Positions 29,001-36,207 of a stretch of 64,000 nt of DNA are shown here, piece by piece. The stretch is taken from the NCBI RefSeq assembly GCF_027797465.1, contig NZ_CP115608.1:1472822-1536821 (forward strand). Direction: 5' to 3'. Numbering within the stretch: position 1 is the stretch's first letter; each line of letters starts with the position of its first letter. Source of the DNA: Campylobacter sp. CN_NE2 (GTDB taxonomy: Bacteria; Campylobacterota; Campylobacteria; Campylobacterales; Campylobacteraceae). The translations under genes and the position numbers were made by a program. The notes beneath the pieces are model-generated. The model saw only the letters and a list, made by a program, of their open reading frames with translations, did not search any database and had not been told where the DNA came from.

Positions 29001-29624
29001 TACGGTGGCTTAGATCATGTTTTAGCAAGCGGTGAAAATGTAAATGTTTTGGTGCTTGATACCGAAGTTTATTCTAACACAGGCGGTCAAAGCTCAAAAT
29101 CATCTCGCAAAGGCTCAATCGCTCAATTTACAGCAGCAGGTAAGGCTGTTCAAAAGAAAGATTTGGGACAAATTGCGATGACTTATGGAAATATTTTCGT
29201 AGCTCAAATTAACTCAAATGCAAATATGGCTGGTGCTATAAAAGCTATAATGGCAGCGGAAGCCTATGATGGACCAAGCCTTGTTGTTTGTTACAGCCCT
29301 TGTATCGCTCATGGTATCAAAGGCGGTATGGCAGGATCCGGAAATCAAGCTGAGTTAGCGACAAAATGTGGTTATTGGCCGACTTATACATTTGATCCAA
29401 GTTTGATTAAAGAAGGTAAAAATCCGCTAAAAATAACTTCAAAAGAGCCTGATTGGGATTCATATCAAGAGTTCTTGATGAACGAAGTTCGCTATAATGC
29501 ACTTGTGAAAGTTAATCCTGAACATGCACAAGAACTTTATGAGGCAAACAAAGCAGATTCTAAACGACGCTATCGCCAACTAAAACGCATAGCAAATTCA
29601 GATTTTAGCGACGAGCTAGAATAA
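26070..29624 (+). CDS. nifJ: Pyruvate:flavodoxin/ferredoxin oxidoreductase
   Basis: 1184 residues from the ATG at 26070, chosen for its RBS TAGGAGT and the family start (MSKVMKTMDGNEAAAYVSYA). The in-frame TTG at 26028 has no such support. Single-chain enzyme with all domains in order: YPITPSSPMAD at the N-terminus, two [4Fe-4S] motifs CIQCNQCAFVCPHAVI and CTGCELCAKNCP, the proximal cluster ACPGCGETPY, and the thiamine pyrophosphate site GDGWAYDIGYGGLDH. Converts pyruvate to acetyl-CoA and CO2 and reduces flavodoxin or ferredoxin. Followed by a terminator. Confidence 0.97.
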   Translation: MSKVMKTMDGNEAAAYVSYAFTEVAGIYPITPSSPMADYTDIWASQGKKNLFGMPVKVVEMQSEAGAAGTVHGSLQAGALTTTYTAAQGLLLKIPNMYKIAGQMLPGVIHVAARSLAAQALSIFGDHQDIYACRQTGFAILASDSVQEVMDIGGIAHLAAIKGRIPFLHFFDGFRTSHEIQKVEVMDYAEFDKLLDRKAVQEFRDNAMNPENPKTRGTAQNDDIYFQTRELTNKFYDAMPDIVADYMEKISKVTGREYKPFVYYGAKDAEKIIVAMGSVNQALEETVDYLVSKGEKVGMVKVKLYRPFSLKHFFAVLPKSVKKIAVLDRTKEPGSIGEPLYLDIKSAFYGKDNAPVIVGGRYGLSSKDVDPSQLIAVFENLDEKEPKNGFTVGINDDVSFTSLPLKPKMSLANDDATECLFYGLGADGTVGANKNSIKIIGDHTDFYAQAYFAYDSKKSGGYTRSHLRFSKKPIRSTYLVSNPHFVACSVAAYLDIYDVVSGIRENGTFLLNSIWDEKETVERIPNKVKRILAQRNVNFYILNATKLAHEIGLGNRTNTIMQSAFFKLAKIIPFEEAQGYMKEYAKKTYGKKGDKIVQMNFDAIDQGADKLVKVSVDPAWANLADEVKTETSKYVGSEFVEKIVKPVNAAKGDDLPVSVFVGHEDGSWEAGTTQYEKRGVGVMVPKWIEENCIQCNQCAFVCPHAVIRPFLLDEKDEANAPANLKGHLLEAKGKELTGLKYKIQVSVLDCTGCELCAKNCPSKEKSLVMVPLGEELDKGEQENADYLFNKVKYKDDLLGKSSVKGLGFARPYFEFSGACPGCGETPYVTMVSRLFGDHMIVANATGCSSIYGGSAPSMPYRKDENGNGIAWANSLFEDNAEFGLGMKVATETIRHKIVDIMLNTRDDVPNALKALYTDWIENKNDSEKSAEIRNKLIPVLQENKDAKGVKEILELRRYLSKKSQWIIGGDGWAYDIGYGGLDHVLASGENVNVLVLDTEVYSNTGGQSSKSSRKGSIAQFTAAGKAVQKKDLGQIAMTYGNIFVAQINSNANMAGAIKAIMAAEAYDGPSLVVCYSPCIAHGIKGGMAGSGNQAELATKCGYWPTYTFDPSLIKEGKNPLKITSKEPDWDSYQEFLMNEVRYNALVKVNPEHAQELYEANKADSKRRYRQLKRIANSDFSDELE

Positions 29625-29627
29625 TCA

Positions 29628-29655
29628 AATTTAGCCCGAATTTTCGGGCTAAATT
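29628..29655 (+). terminator. Terminator after nifJ
   Basis: A 12-bp perfect stem AATTTAGCCCGA (29628-29639) / TCGGGCTAAATT (29644-29655) with loop ATTT, directly after the stop. Confidence 0.85.
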
Positions 29656-29684
29656 CTTTAAATTTATAGATAAAATTATCAAAA

Positions 29685-29726
29685 TGCGTTAATTTAAATT
29701 TTAATTTTAAAACTTAAATTAACGCA
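29685..29726 (-). terminator. Terminator hairpin of microprotein gene copy 1
   Basis: A 13-bp perfect stem TGCGTTAATTTAA (29685-29697) / TTAAATTAACGCA (29714-29726), followed on the minus strand by TTTTGATAAT. The hairpin includes the last codons and stop of the gene and competes with a second hairpin, AACGCAC (29721-29727) / GTGCGTT (29733-29739). Confidence 0.65.
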
Positions 29727-29847
29727 CTTTTTGTGCGTTAAATTCAGCCTTTGCCTTTTTGCGATTGTAAATTTTTTTAGATTTTACAACGCGACTTTTA
29801 AGTGAAATTTCGCGGCGAAAATTCGCTAAAATTGCTCTATCTCGCAT
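29719..29847 (-). CDS. 42-residue basic microprotein, copy 1
   Basis: Reads MRDRAILANFRREISLKSRV, then a Lys-rich stretch (VKSKKIYNRKKAKAEF) and NAQKVR. About 14 of 42 residues are Arg or Lys and there is no signal peptide or membrane segment, so a nucleic-acid- or ribosome-binding role is possible but unproven. Strong RBS AAGGAGC 6 bases before the ATG. The second copy at 44689-44817 has 39 of 42 residues the same (R4K, F36L, R42H) while differing at several silent codon positions, which supports protein coding. A TAAAAT -10 candidate lies at 29884-29889 on the minus strand. Confidence 0.75.
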   Translation of the reverse strand: MRDRAILANFRREISLKSRVVKSKKIYNRKKAKAEFNAQKVR

Positions 29848-29962
29848 AATCTTGCTCCTTTCGTTTAGATTTTTTGGATTTTGATTTTACTACTAAAAGA
29901 TAAATTTGGCTTAAATTCTGTATTTAATTTGAATTTGAAAACCAAATGGCTGTTGATTTCAC

Positions 29963-30013
29963 GCCGAATTCACATAAGATAAAATTTGGTTTATCTATCG
30001 GTGTAAATTCGGC
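29963..30013. other. Nested hairpin downstream of tsa
   Basis: The outer arms GCCGAATTCAC and GTGTAAATTCGGC pair with one bulge, and inner arms AGATAAA / TTTATCT enclose a 6-base loop ATTTGG. It lies between the microprotein gene and the tsa terminator in a 260-base gap with no ORF. Function unknown. Confidence 0.45.
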
Positions 30014-30049
30014 ATAAAAGCTAGTTTATTTCAATTTATTTAAGAACAT

Positions 30050-30074
30050 AAAAAAAGGAGAGCCGAAGCTCTCC
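30050..30074 (-). terminator. Terminator of tsa
   Basis: On the minus strand GGAGAGC-TTCG-GCTCTCC followed by seven T. A 7-bp stem with the stable UUCG tetraloop, 34 bases after the tsa stop. Confidence 0.9.
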
Positions 30075-30107
30075 AAAATTTCAAAGGGGGATTTTTAAAT
30101 TTAAGTA

Positions 30108-30704
30108 TTATAGTTTGCCTGAATTTTCAGAAAGATAATCAGCAACGCCTTTTGGATCTGCTTTCATACCTTTGTCGCCTTTGTTCCAACCAGCAGGGCA
30201 AACTTCGCCGTGTTCGTTTGTAAATAGCATTGTATCAACCATTCTAATCATTTCATCGATATTTCTGCCAAGTGGTAGGTCGTTGATTACTGCGTGGCGA
30301 ACTGTACCGTCTTTATCAAGCAAAAATGAACCGCGAAGCGCAACAGCGTTACCGAAAAGAACATCGAAATTTTTAGCGATGTCTTTTGTCATATCTGCAA
30401 CAAGTGGGAATTTTACTTGACCGATACCACCTTGATTTACCGGAGTGTTTTTCCATGCAAGGTGAGTAAATTCGTTATCGCAAGATACACCGATAACTTC
30501 GATACCGCGAGCTTTAAATTCGTCATATCTTTTGTCAAATGCAATAATTTCGCTTGGGCAAACAAAAGTAAAATCTTTTGGATAGAAAAATACTACCGCG
30601 CCTTTTTCGCCGATATTTTTGTAAAGATTGAAATCTTCAACTATTTGGTTGTTTCCTAATACAGCGGTTGCTGTAAAATCGATAGCTTTGTTAGTTACTA
30701 TCAT
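30108..30704 (-). CDS. tsa: 2-Cys peroxiredoxin (AhpC/TSA family)
   Basis: 198 residues. Peroxidatic C49 in FTFVCPSEI and resolving cysteine in HGEVCPAGWNKG near residue 170. Reduces hydrogen and organic peroxides in the cytoplasm. Divergent from the ferredoxin gene fdxA, the same pairing as ahpC/fdxA in C. jejuni, where both are linked to iron and oxidative stress control. It is called ahpC in C. jejuni literature; the sequence is of the Tsa/AhpC typical 2-Cys class. Confidence 0.96.
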   Translation of the reverse strand: MIVTNKAIDFTATAVLGNNQIVEDFNLYKNIGEKGAVVFFYPKDFTFVCPSEIIAFDKRYDEFKARGIEVIGVSCDNEFTHLAWKNTPVNQGGIGQVKFPLVADMTKDIAKNFDVLFGNAVALRGSFLLDKDGTVRHAVINDLPLGRNIDEMIRMVDTMLFTNEHGEVCPAGWNKGDKGMKADPKGVADYLSENSGKL

Positions 30705-30737
30705 TTTTTTCTCCTTATATTTTAAAATTATGGCGAA

Positions 30738-30743
30738 ATTATA
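30738..30743 (-). promoter_or_regulatory. Predicted tsa -10 element
   Basis: On the minus strand TTGGTATAATTTCG, with TATAAT 33 bases before the tsa ATG. Confidence 0.65.
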
Positions 30744-30827
30744 CCAAATTTAGTTTAAAAAAAGCTAAAAATTTTTAGATAATAAATTTTATTGATTAAA
30801 TTTATATAAATTTTAAGTTTGTTTTGG

Positions 30828-30833
30828 TATCAT
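30828..30833 (+). promoter_or_regulatory. Possible fdxA -10 element
   Basis: TATCAT in TTTTGGTATCATTTTG, 29 bases before the fdxA ATG at 30863. Confidence 0.4.
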
Positions 30834-30862
30834 TTTGTATCTTTTTTGATAAGGAGAATATT

Positions 30863-31147
30863 ATGGCGGTTAAAATTACCGATATTTGTATAGCATGTGG
30901 TTCTTGCATAGATGAGTGTCCTGTTAGCGCGATCGTAGATGATAGTGATAACCCAACAGGAGAAGATACATACTATGTATATGCCGATAAATGCGTTGAG
31001 TGTGTAGGACACAACGACGAACCGGCATGTGCTAGTGCCTGTCCGACTGACGGCTGTATCGTATGGAGCGAAGTTGTCGCCGGACAACCAAGCAAAGCTG
31101 AAATCGGTGTCGATCTAAGAAACGGCGATACACCGGTAATGGCATAA
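30863..31147 (+). CDS. fdxA: 2[4Fe-4S] ferredoxin FdxA
   Basis: 94 residues from the ATG at 30863, which has AAGGAG upstream and begins AVKITDICIACGSCIDECP as in family members. The first cluster motif is C-x2-C-x2-C-x3-CP; the second, CVECVGHNDEPACASACP, has an 8-residue insertion between the second and third cysteines, the mark of Allochromatium-type ferredoxins. A likely electron carrier for the NifJ enzyme encoded 1.2 kb upstream. In C. jejuni the orthologue is iron-induced and affects aerotolerance (from memory). Confidence 0.94.
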   Translation: MAVKITDICIACGSCIDECPVSAIVDDSDNPTGEDTYYVYADKCVECVGHNDEPACASACPTDGCIVWSEVVAGQPSKAEIGVDLRNGDTPVMA

Positions 31148-31148
31148 T

Positions 31149-31174
31149 TTTAAGCCCGAACTTTCGGGCTTAAA
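31149..31174 (+). terminator. Terminator after fdxA
   Basis: An 11-bp perfect stem TTTAAGCCCGA (31149-31159) / TCGGGCTTAAA (31164-31174) with loop ACTT, directly after the stop. Confidence 0.82.
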
Positions 31175-31197
31175 TAAATTTTAACCTAATTTTGATA

Positions 31198-31203
31198 TAA
31201 TCA
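31198..31203 (+). promoter_or_regulatory. Predicted ndk operon -10 element
   Basis: TATAAT in TTTTGATATAATCAC, 45 bases before the ndk ATG. Probable promoter for ndk-yceD-rpmF-plsX-fabH. Confidence 0.65.
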
Positions 31204-31247
31204 CATTTCTGTAAAAATTTTCTATATAAATTCAAGGAGAATCCAAG

Positions 31248-31661
31248 ATGGAGCAAACACTATCTATAATTAAACCTGATGCCGTTAAAAAGGGCGTTAT
31301 AGGCAAAATTATTAGTAGATTTGAAACTAACGGTTTAAGGATTGCGGCTGCAAAAAAAATGCAACTTAGCAGATATGATGCGGGAAAATTTTATGAAATT
31401 CATAAAGAAAGACCATTTTATAATGATTTAATCGATTTTATGACAAGCGGTCCTGTTGTGGTTATGGTGCTTGAAGGCGAAAATGCAGTTGCAAAAAATA
31501 GAGAACTTATGGGTGCAACTGATCCTAAAAAAGCTGAAAAAGGCACTATTAGAGCTGATTTTGCAGAAAGTATCGACGCAAACGCTGTTCATGGAAGCGA
31601 CAGCTTAGAAAATGCAAAAAATGAAATCGCATTTTTCTTTGCAAAAAGAGAAATTTGCTAA
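31248..31661 (+). CDS. ndk: Nucleoside diphosphate kinase
   Basis: 137 residues. [18 protein letters not shown] at the N-terminus and catalytic histidine in [12 protein letters not shown] near residue 117. Balances nucleoside triphosphate pools. First gene of a five-gene operon with closely spaced members; RBS AAGGAGA. Confidence 0.98.
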   Translation: MEQTLSIIKPDAVKKGVIGKIISRFETNGLRIAAAKKMQLSRYDAGKFYEIHKERPFYNDLIDFMTSGPVVVMVLEGENAVAKNRELMGATDPKKAEKGTIRADFAESIDANAVHGSDSLENAKNEIAFFFAKREIC

Positions 31662-31678
31662 ATTTAAAGAGTTAAAAA

Positions 31679-32038
31679 ATGATAAATTTCCAAAAAATTT
31701 CAAATTCGCCGACCGAATTTAGTATAGAATCTGACGGCGTTAAATTTAGTGGAAATTTAACTAAAAAAAGTCTAAATTTGGTATCTTGCAAAGGAAAAAT
31801 GCAAGGCGTGATTCCATACATTTGCGATCGTTGTGGAAATGATTTTGAGCTAGAAATCGATGAAGAAATCGATTTGCTTTTAAGTGACGGAATTTTTAAA
31901 GATGAAAATCAAGCAAATTTAGATATAATGGAATTTTTTAACGGTCAAATTGACCTTGATGAAATTTTACAAAGCGAATTAGAAGCCTACAAAAGCGATT
32001 ATTTATATTGTATGGCATGTAGAAACGAAAATTTATAA
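31679..32038 (+). CDS. YceD-family (DUF177) protein
   Basis: 119 residues. The central CDRCGNDFELEIDEEIDLLL and terminal YCMACRNENL give two Cys-x2-Cys pairs that could hold a metal. YceD/DUF177 genes lie directly upstream of rpmF across bacteria and are linked to 23S rRNA or ribosome biogenesis; the position here fits. Exact role not established. Confidence 0.85.
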   Translation: MINFQKISNSPTEFSIESDGVKFSGNLTKKSLNLVSCKGKMQGVIPYICDRCGNDFELEIDEEIDLLLSDGIFKDENQANLDIMEFFNGQIDLDEILQSELEAYKSDYLYCMACRNENL

Positions 32039-32050
32039 AGGAGTAGAAAA

Positions 32051-32197
32051 ATGGCAGTTCCAAAGAGAAGAGTGAGCAAAACTCGCGCAGCAAAGAGAAG
32101 AACTCACTATAAAGTAACTCTTCCGATTCCTGTTAAAGACAAAGACGGAAGCTGGAAAATTCCACATAGAATAAATAAAAATACAGGCGAATACTAA
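32051..32197 (+). CDS. rpmF: 50S ribosomal protein L32
   Basis: 48 residues, starting [20 protein letters not shown] and ending NKNTGEY. The basic N-terminus is typical of L32. RBS AAAGGAG directly upstream, 12 bases after yceD and 3 bases before plsX. The yceD-rpmF-plsX-fabH order is one of the most conserved operons in bacteria and supports the call despite the short length. Confidence 0.97.
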   Translation: MAVPKRRVSKTRAAKRRTHYKVTLPIPVKDKDGSWKIPHRINKNTGEY

Positions 32198-32200
32198 AAT

Positions 32201-33190
32201 ATGACTTCGATTGCTATTGACGCAATGGGCGGTGATTTCGGCTGTGAGCCGATAGTAAGCGGTGTAATTTCGGCACTAAAAGAGCGTGAATTTCATGCTT
32301 TTTTGGTGGGCGATAAAGCACAAATCGAGCCTTTGATCCCAACACGATTTAAAAATTCAGTAACTTTTGTCCAAGCAGATGAGGTTTTTGATATGGGCGA
32401 GGGCGCGACCGATGCCTTAAAGCGCAAAGAAAGTAGTATTTACAAAGCCGTTGAACTAGTTAAAAACGGCGAGTGCAAAGCTGTTGTTTCAGCAGGTCAT
32501 AGTGGTGCAACTATGAGTTTAGCGACTTTGCGTATCGGCAGACTTAAAAATGTCGCCAGACCACCACTTGCGACACTTATGCCAAATTCGCACGGCACTC
32601 ATACGCTTGTGCTTGATGTGGGCGCAAATACTGACTGTAAGGCTGAATATCTATTTCAATTTGGCGTTATGGGCGAAGCCTATGCAACGGAAATTATGGG
32701 TTTAAACTCACCACGACTTGGACTTTTATCCAATGGCGAAGAAGATAGCAAAGGTAATGAAATTACCAAAGAAGCCTTTAAACAGCTTAAATCTCTTAAA
32801 AATTTTGTCGGTAACGCAGAGGGAAATCAAATTTTTGACGGCTCGGTTGATGTTATTATAACCGACGGATTTATCGGAAATGTGGTACTAAAAGCAAGTG
32901 AAGGCGTGGCAAGTGCGATAAATAAACTTATCAAAAAAGAGGTTAAAAAATCACCTATTGCTATAACAGGCGCTGTTTTGATGAACAAAGTTTTTAAGAT
33001 AGTTAAGAAAAATACAGACTATGACGAATACGGCGGAGCTCCGCTTCTTGGTGTAAATGGCTGTGTTATTATAAGCCACGGCAAAAGCACACCAAAAGCT
33101 ATCAAAAATGCCGTATTTCAGGCACTAAAATTCTCAAATTCAAACATAAATTCGGTAATTGAAAACAAATTATCACATTTTGAAAATTAG
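32201..33190 (+). CDS. plsX: Phosphate acyltransferase PlsX
   Basis: 329 residues. Begins [20 protein letters not shown] as PlsX proteins do, with [24 protein letters not shown] and [17 protein letters not shown]. Makes acyl-phosphate from acyl-ACP for phospholipid synthesis. Only 3 bases follow rpmF; the next start is 7 bases after the plsX stop. Confidence 0.97.
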   Translation: MTSIAIDAMGGDFGCEPIVSGVISALKEREFHAFLVGDKAQIEPLIPTRFKNSVTFVQADEVFDMGEGATDALKRKESSIYKAVELVKNGECKAVVSAGHSGATMSLATLRIGRLKNVARPPLATLMPNSHGTHTLVLDVGANTDCKAEYLFQFGVMGEAYATEIMGLNSPRLGLLSNGEEDSKGNEITKEAFKQLKSLKNFVGNAEGNQIFDGSVDVIITDGFIGNVVLKASEGVASAINKLIKKEVKKSPIAITGAVLMNKVFKIVKKNTDYDEYGGAPLLGVNGCVIISHGKSTPKAIKNAVFQALKFSNSNINSVIENKLSHFEN

Positions 33191-33197
33191 GACAAAA

Positions 33198-34190
33198 ATG
33201 AAAAAAGCTTCAATGATTTCAATCGGTGCTTATGTGCCACAAAGAATTTTAACAAATTTTGATCTTGAAAAAATGGTCGAAACAAGCGACGAATGGATAA
33301 CGAAGCGAACGGGAATTCATACTCGCCATATCGCAGATGAAAATGAAAGCACTAGCGATTTAGCGGTCAATGCGGCAAAATTAGCGATCAAGCGAAGTGG
33401 CTTGAATTTAGACGAAATTGATTGCGTTATTTGCGCGACTGTTAGTCCTGATCACTTTTGTATGCCTTCAACTGCGTGTTTAGTCGCAGAAAAACTTGGA
33501 ATTCCAAGCGGGGTTACAGCTTTTGATATAAGTGCGGCTTGTAGCGGATTTATCTATGCTCTGCAAATTTCAAAAGGTCTAATCGAAAGTGGAATAAAAC
33601 AAAATGTCCTTATAATCGGTGCTGAAAAGCTAAGCTCGATTGTAAATTGGGAAGATAGAAGCACCTGTGTGCTTTTTGGTGACGGAGCAGGGGCAGCTGT
33701 GATTTCGGCGCGAGATGATAACGAAATCATCGATGTGCATACTGCAAGCGACGGCGGCAAAGGGAATTTGCTAATCACTCCGGCACCCGGAAGTGCAAAC
33801 CCGATGAGCCAAAGAGTTATTGATGAGAATTTGTGTTTCGTGCATATGAACGGCAACGAAGTTTTCAAAATCGCCGTAAATACACTAACGACAGATGTTA
33901 TTGATATTTTAGAAAAAAATAGAATCGATCCAAAAAAAGTTGATCTTTTTATCCCGCACCAAGCAAATTTGCGTATTATCGAAGCGGTTAAAACTAGACT
34001 TGAATTTAGCGACGAGCAATGTATCGTAACCGTAGGTAAATTTGGCAATACAAGCTCAGCTTCAATCCCTATGGCGATAAATGACGCTTACGAAAGCGGT
34101 CGGCTAAAAACCGGTTCGTTAATGCTACTAGACGCATTTGGCGGCGGATTTACTTGGGGTTCGGCACTACTTAAATTTGGCGGAAAATAA
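33198..34190 (+). CDS. fabH: 3-oxoacyl-[ACP] synthase III FabH
   Basis: 330 residues from the ATG at 33198. An in-frame ATG at 33159 would overlap plsX and adds an atypical tail; a third ATG at 33213 is also possible. Catalytic triad: Cys in [11 protein letters not shown], His in [13 protein letters not shown] and Asn in [11 protein letters not shown]. Starts fatty acid synthesis by joining acetyl-CoA to malonyl-ACP; with fabG, acpP, fabF and accA, most of the pathway core is in this window. Confidence 0.96.
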   Translation: MKKASMISIGAYVPQRILTNFDLEKMVETSDEWITKRTGIHTRHIADENESTSDLAVNAAKLAIKRSGLNLDEIDCVICATVSPDHFCMPSTACLVAEKLGIPSGVTAFDISAACSGFIYALQISKGLIESGIKQNVLIIGAEKLSSIVNWEDRSTCVLFGDGAGAAVISARDDNEIIDVHTASDGGKGNLLITPAPGSANPMSQRVIDENLCFVHMNGNEVFKIAVNTLTTDVIDILEKNRIDPKKVDLFIPHQANLRIIEAVKTRLEFSDEQCIVTVGKFGNTSSASIPMAINDAYESGRLKTGSLMLLDAFGGGFTWGSALLKFGGK

Positions 34191-34322
34191 AGCCAAATTT
34201 AACTCTCTAATCCAAATTTGTAATTTAAAAATCTAAATCAAATTTATTGTTTAAAATTAAAAAACAAAGCCAACAAAAAAGCTATGTGAAACTGAAAATA
34301 ACTGAAAGGATTTAAAAAGAAA

Positions 34323-34397
34323 TGGCTCCGGATGCTGGATTCGAACCAGCGACCAAGCGGTTAACAGCCGCCTACTCTACCGCTGAGCTAATCCGGA
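34323..34397 (-). tRNA. tRNA-Asn (GUU)
   Basis: 75 bases with encoded CCA. Acceptor TCCGGAT pairs with ATCCGGA; the anticodon loop is CTGTTAA (GTT) and the T-arm is GGTTCGAATCC. Last gene of the six-tRNA transcript. Confidence 0.96.
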
Positions 34398-34403
34398 ACA
34401 AAA

Positions 34404-34488
34404 TGGTGCGGATGAGAGGACTTGAACCTCCACGCCGTGAAGCACCAGATCCTAAGTCTGGCGTGTCTGCCAATTTCACCACATCCGC
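34404..34488 (-). tRNA. tRNA-Leu (UAG)
   Basis: 85 bases with a long variable arm (class II) and encoded CCA. Acceptor GCGGATG pairs with CATCCGC; the anticodon loop is CTTAGGA (TAG), reading CUN codons. Confidence 0.95.
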
Positions 34489-34540
34489 GAAAAAAAGAAA
34501 TGGTATTTTAGCTAAACATCGCTTAATGCTGACTTAAAAA

Positions 34541-34617
34541 TGGTACGCCCAAGAGGATTCGAACCTCTGACCTACGGCTTAGAAGGCCGTTGCTCTATCC
34601 AACTGAGCTATGGACGC
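34541..34617 (-). tRNA. tRNA-Arg (UCU)
   Basis: 77 bases with encoded CCA. Acceptor GCGTCCA faces TGGGCGT, giving a G-U pair; the anticodon loop is CTTCTAA (TCT), reading AGA/AGG, common Arg codons in this AT-rich genome. Confidence 0.96.
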
Positions 34618-34632
34618 TCATATCAAAATCAG

Positions 34633-34709
34633 TGGTACGCTCGAAAGGAGTCGAACCTTCAACCTACAGATCCGAAGTCTGTTGCTCTATCCAATTGAGC
34701 TACGAGCGC
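34633..34709 (-). tRNA. tRNA-Arg (UCG)
   Basis: 77 bases with encoded CCA. Acceptor GCGCTCG pairs with CGAGCGT apart from a terminal G-U; the anticodon loop is CTTCGGA (TCG), for CGA/CGG codons. Confidence 0.94.
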
Positions 34710-34714
34710 GAAAG

Positions 34715-34791
34715 TGGGGTGAATTGTGGGAATCGAACCCACGACCCTCAGGACCACAATCTGATGCTCTAACCGACTGAGCTAAACTCAC
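34715..34791 (-). tRNA. tRNA-His (GUG)
   Basis: 77 bases with encoded CCA. Acceptor GTGAGTT pairs with AATTCAC; the anticodon loop is TTGTGGT (GTG). The base before position 1 is G (34792), opposite C73, so the essential extra G-1 is encoded. Confidence 0.96.
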
Positions 34792-34795
34792 CACA

Positions 34796-34872
<77 letters not shown>

Positions 34873-34902
34873 TTACTGAATTTTGTGGAAATTGAAAGTT
34901 GC

Positions 34903-34931
34903 ATTATATACGAATTTCGCTTTTTTGTCAA
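34903..34931 (-). promoter_or_regulatory. Consensus sigma-70 promoter of the tRNA operon
   Basis: On the minus strand TTGACA (34926-34931), a 17-base spacer, then TATAAT (34903-34908), 30 bases before tRNA-Pro. Both hexamers match the consensus fully, which is unusual in Campylobacter, where -35 boxes are mostly absent. Suggests a very strong stable-RNA promoter. Confidence 0.85.
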
Positions 34932-35094
34932 TGAAATTTAGCTTAAATTTGCAAATTTTTCAAATAATAAAGTTAAAATTTGATAAAATTCTCCGTTTGA
35001 AAATAGCGAAATAAAATAACTTGTCAAATGTGAATTTATAAATTTAATAAATTCGTATCGCCAAAAGCGATACGACCTGAAATTGCTAAAATTT

Positions 35095-35294
35095 GTCATT
35101 GCGAGAAAACGAAGTTTTCGAAGCAAAACAAGCGTAGCGGTGCGAGTGCATAGCACGAAGCAGGTTTGGACGAGCCGTAGGCGAAGTCAATCCAGCAACG
35201 CCGACAGGCGTTTATTATTTGCAAATTTGCTTTTTAATAAACGGCTTTGCCGTTTGACTGGATTGCTTCGAGTTTTTCAAACTCTCGCAATGAC
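35095..35294. repeat. Modular palindromic repeat with terminal inverted arms
   Basis: Terminal arms GTCATTGCGAGA (35095-35106) and TCTCGCAATGAC (35283-35294) match exactly over 12 bp. Inside are at least four small hairpins: GAAAACGAAGTTTTC, GTGCGAGTGCATAGCAC, AACGCCGACAGGCGTT and AAACGGCTTTGCCGTTT. A paired GTCAATCCAG / CTGGATTG lies between them. A partial copy of one end is at 43817. The layout is that of a non-coding dispersed intergenic element. Confidence 0.75.
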
Positions 35295-35320
35295 GGAAAA
35301 TTAAACATAAAGGATTAAAT

Positions 35321-36157
35321 TTGAATAACCAAAATAAAATGCGAGAAAGAGCCGAGCAGTTAAAGAAAAACGCAGAAGCTAAAATTCAAAAGGCACAATT
35401 AAAAGAACAAAAATATCAACAAGATTTGGAATTTCAAAAGAAAAATAATCCAAATTTTAGGGATTATGATAAAGACCCACTAATAATACAAAGCTATGAA
35501 GAATTTTTTGTGCTTTCGTTATTTATGCCGTCTGGGATACTTAGTGCATATTTTTATGAATTATTAGAAGATTTTTACAAATTTAATAGTGTATCTTTTA
35601 ATATTATTTGGTTAATAATCCCGTTGGCTTGGATATTGATTGCTTATCTTTTTCAAAAAACGCATTTTTCGAAGCATAAAATTAAATTTACAAATCAATA
35701 TATAGAATTTATTGATAATGGGAAATTAAAAAAACAATGCGAAATTATAGAAAACAAGCTTGTCAAGCCATTTTTTACTTCTTGTAATATTAACAATAAA
35801 ATACCAATGATTGCATTTGTTTATTGTATGATTTTGTTGGCTATATTTTTGTATTATAAAGGTGCAAAGTTTTTTATAACTATTTTTGTTATGCTTATAT
35901 TCTTTTGTTTTTTCTATATACTCATCAAATTTTTATTTTATTTATTTTTAAATAAAAGTTTAAAAGGATTTTTAGTGTTTCCTTTTATACAAGTTACCGA
36001 TAAATCATTTACTGCACCTGGTCACGGTATATTGTTTTCGGCTAGATATTTTTTAGTATATCTATACAACGATGAAATTTATAAAGAAGTCAAAAAATAT
36101 TTTCTACAAAAAAATATAAATATTGATAATTTACCAATAAGGTATTTGCCTTTTTGA
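35321..36157 (+). CDS. Lineage-specific multi-spanning membrane protein
   Basis: 278 residues. The start is TTG at 35321, 6 bases after AAAGGA; the ATG at 35339 is an alternative. A Lys/Glu/Gln-rich N-terminal helix (about 45 residues, likely coiled coil) is followed by hydrophobic segments near residues 65-85 and 88-110 and two more around 160-215, then a polar C-terminal domain. No family recognised. It sits between the tRNA cluster and bioB, a plausible insertion point for accessory genes. Confidence 0.65.
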   Translation: MNNQNKMRERAEQLKKNAEAKIQKAQLKEQKYQQDLEFQKKNNPNFRDYDKDPLIIQSYEEFFVLSLFMPSGILSAYFYELLEDFYKFNSVSFNIIWLIIPLAWILIAYLFQKTHFSKHKIKFTNQYIEFIDNGKLKKQCEIIENKLVKPFFTSCNINNKIPMIAFVYCMILLAIFLYYKGAKFFITIFVMLIFFCFFYILIKFLFYLFLNKSLKGFLVFPFIQVTDKSFTAPGHGILFSARYFLVYLYNDEIYKEVKKYFLQKNINIDNLPIRYLPF

Positions 36158-36207
36158 TACAGAATAGAAAATAAAATTTAATAACATTTTTTTAAAGGAG
36201 ATGAACT

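Larger units (their letters stand above)
29683..29912 (-). repeat. Duplicated gene unit, copy 1 (microprotein with leader and terminator)
   Basis: About 230 bases, nearly identical in layout to 44652-44883 in the same orientation. The repeat includes the hairpin 3' of the gene, the whole 42-codon frame, the RBS (GCTCCTT on the plus strand) and an upstream stretch ending near ACTACTAAAAGATAAAT. Similarity stops on both sides at non-repeated sequence, so the unit moved or duplicated as a self-contained gene. Confidence 0.85.
34873..35320. other. Gap between tRNA cluster and membrane protein gene
   Basis: 448 bases without a credible gene. It holds the tRNA operon promoter (34903-34931), a short hairpin CGTATCGC (35054-35061) / GCGATACG (35067-35074) of unknown role, and a 200-base modular inverted-repeat element (35095-35294). 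Any reading frame through the repeat is not supported as protein. Confidence 0.7.

Noticed and set aside
30417..31087. Antisense frames over tsa and fdxA
   Set aside because: They oppose genes with complete active-site and cluster motifs and carry no RBS.
34322..34772. Plus-strand reading frames across the tRNA cluster
   Set aside because: They are antisense reads of tRNA-Asn, tRNA-Leu, tRNA-Arg and tRNA-His genes, which fold correctly on the minus strand.
35083..35304. A 73-codon frame through the palindromic element
   Set aside because: It is made almost wholly of inverted-repeat sequence, has no RBS and its peptide has no protein-like pattern.
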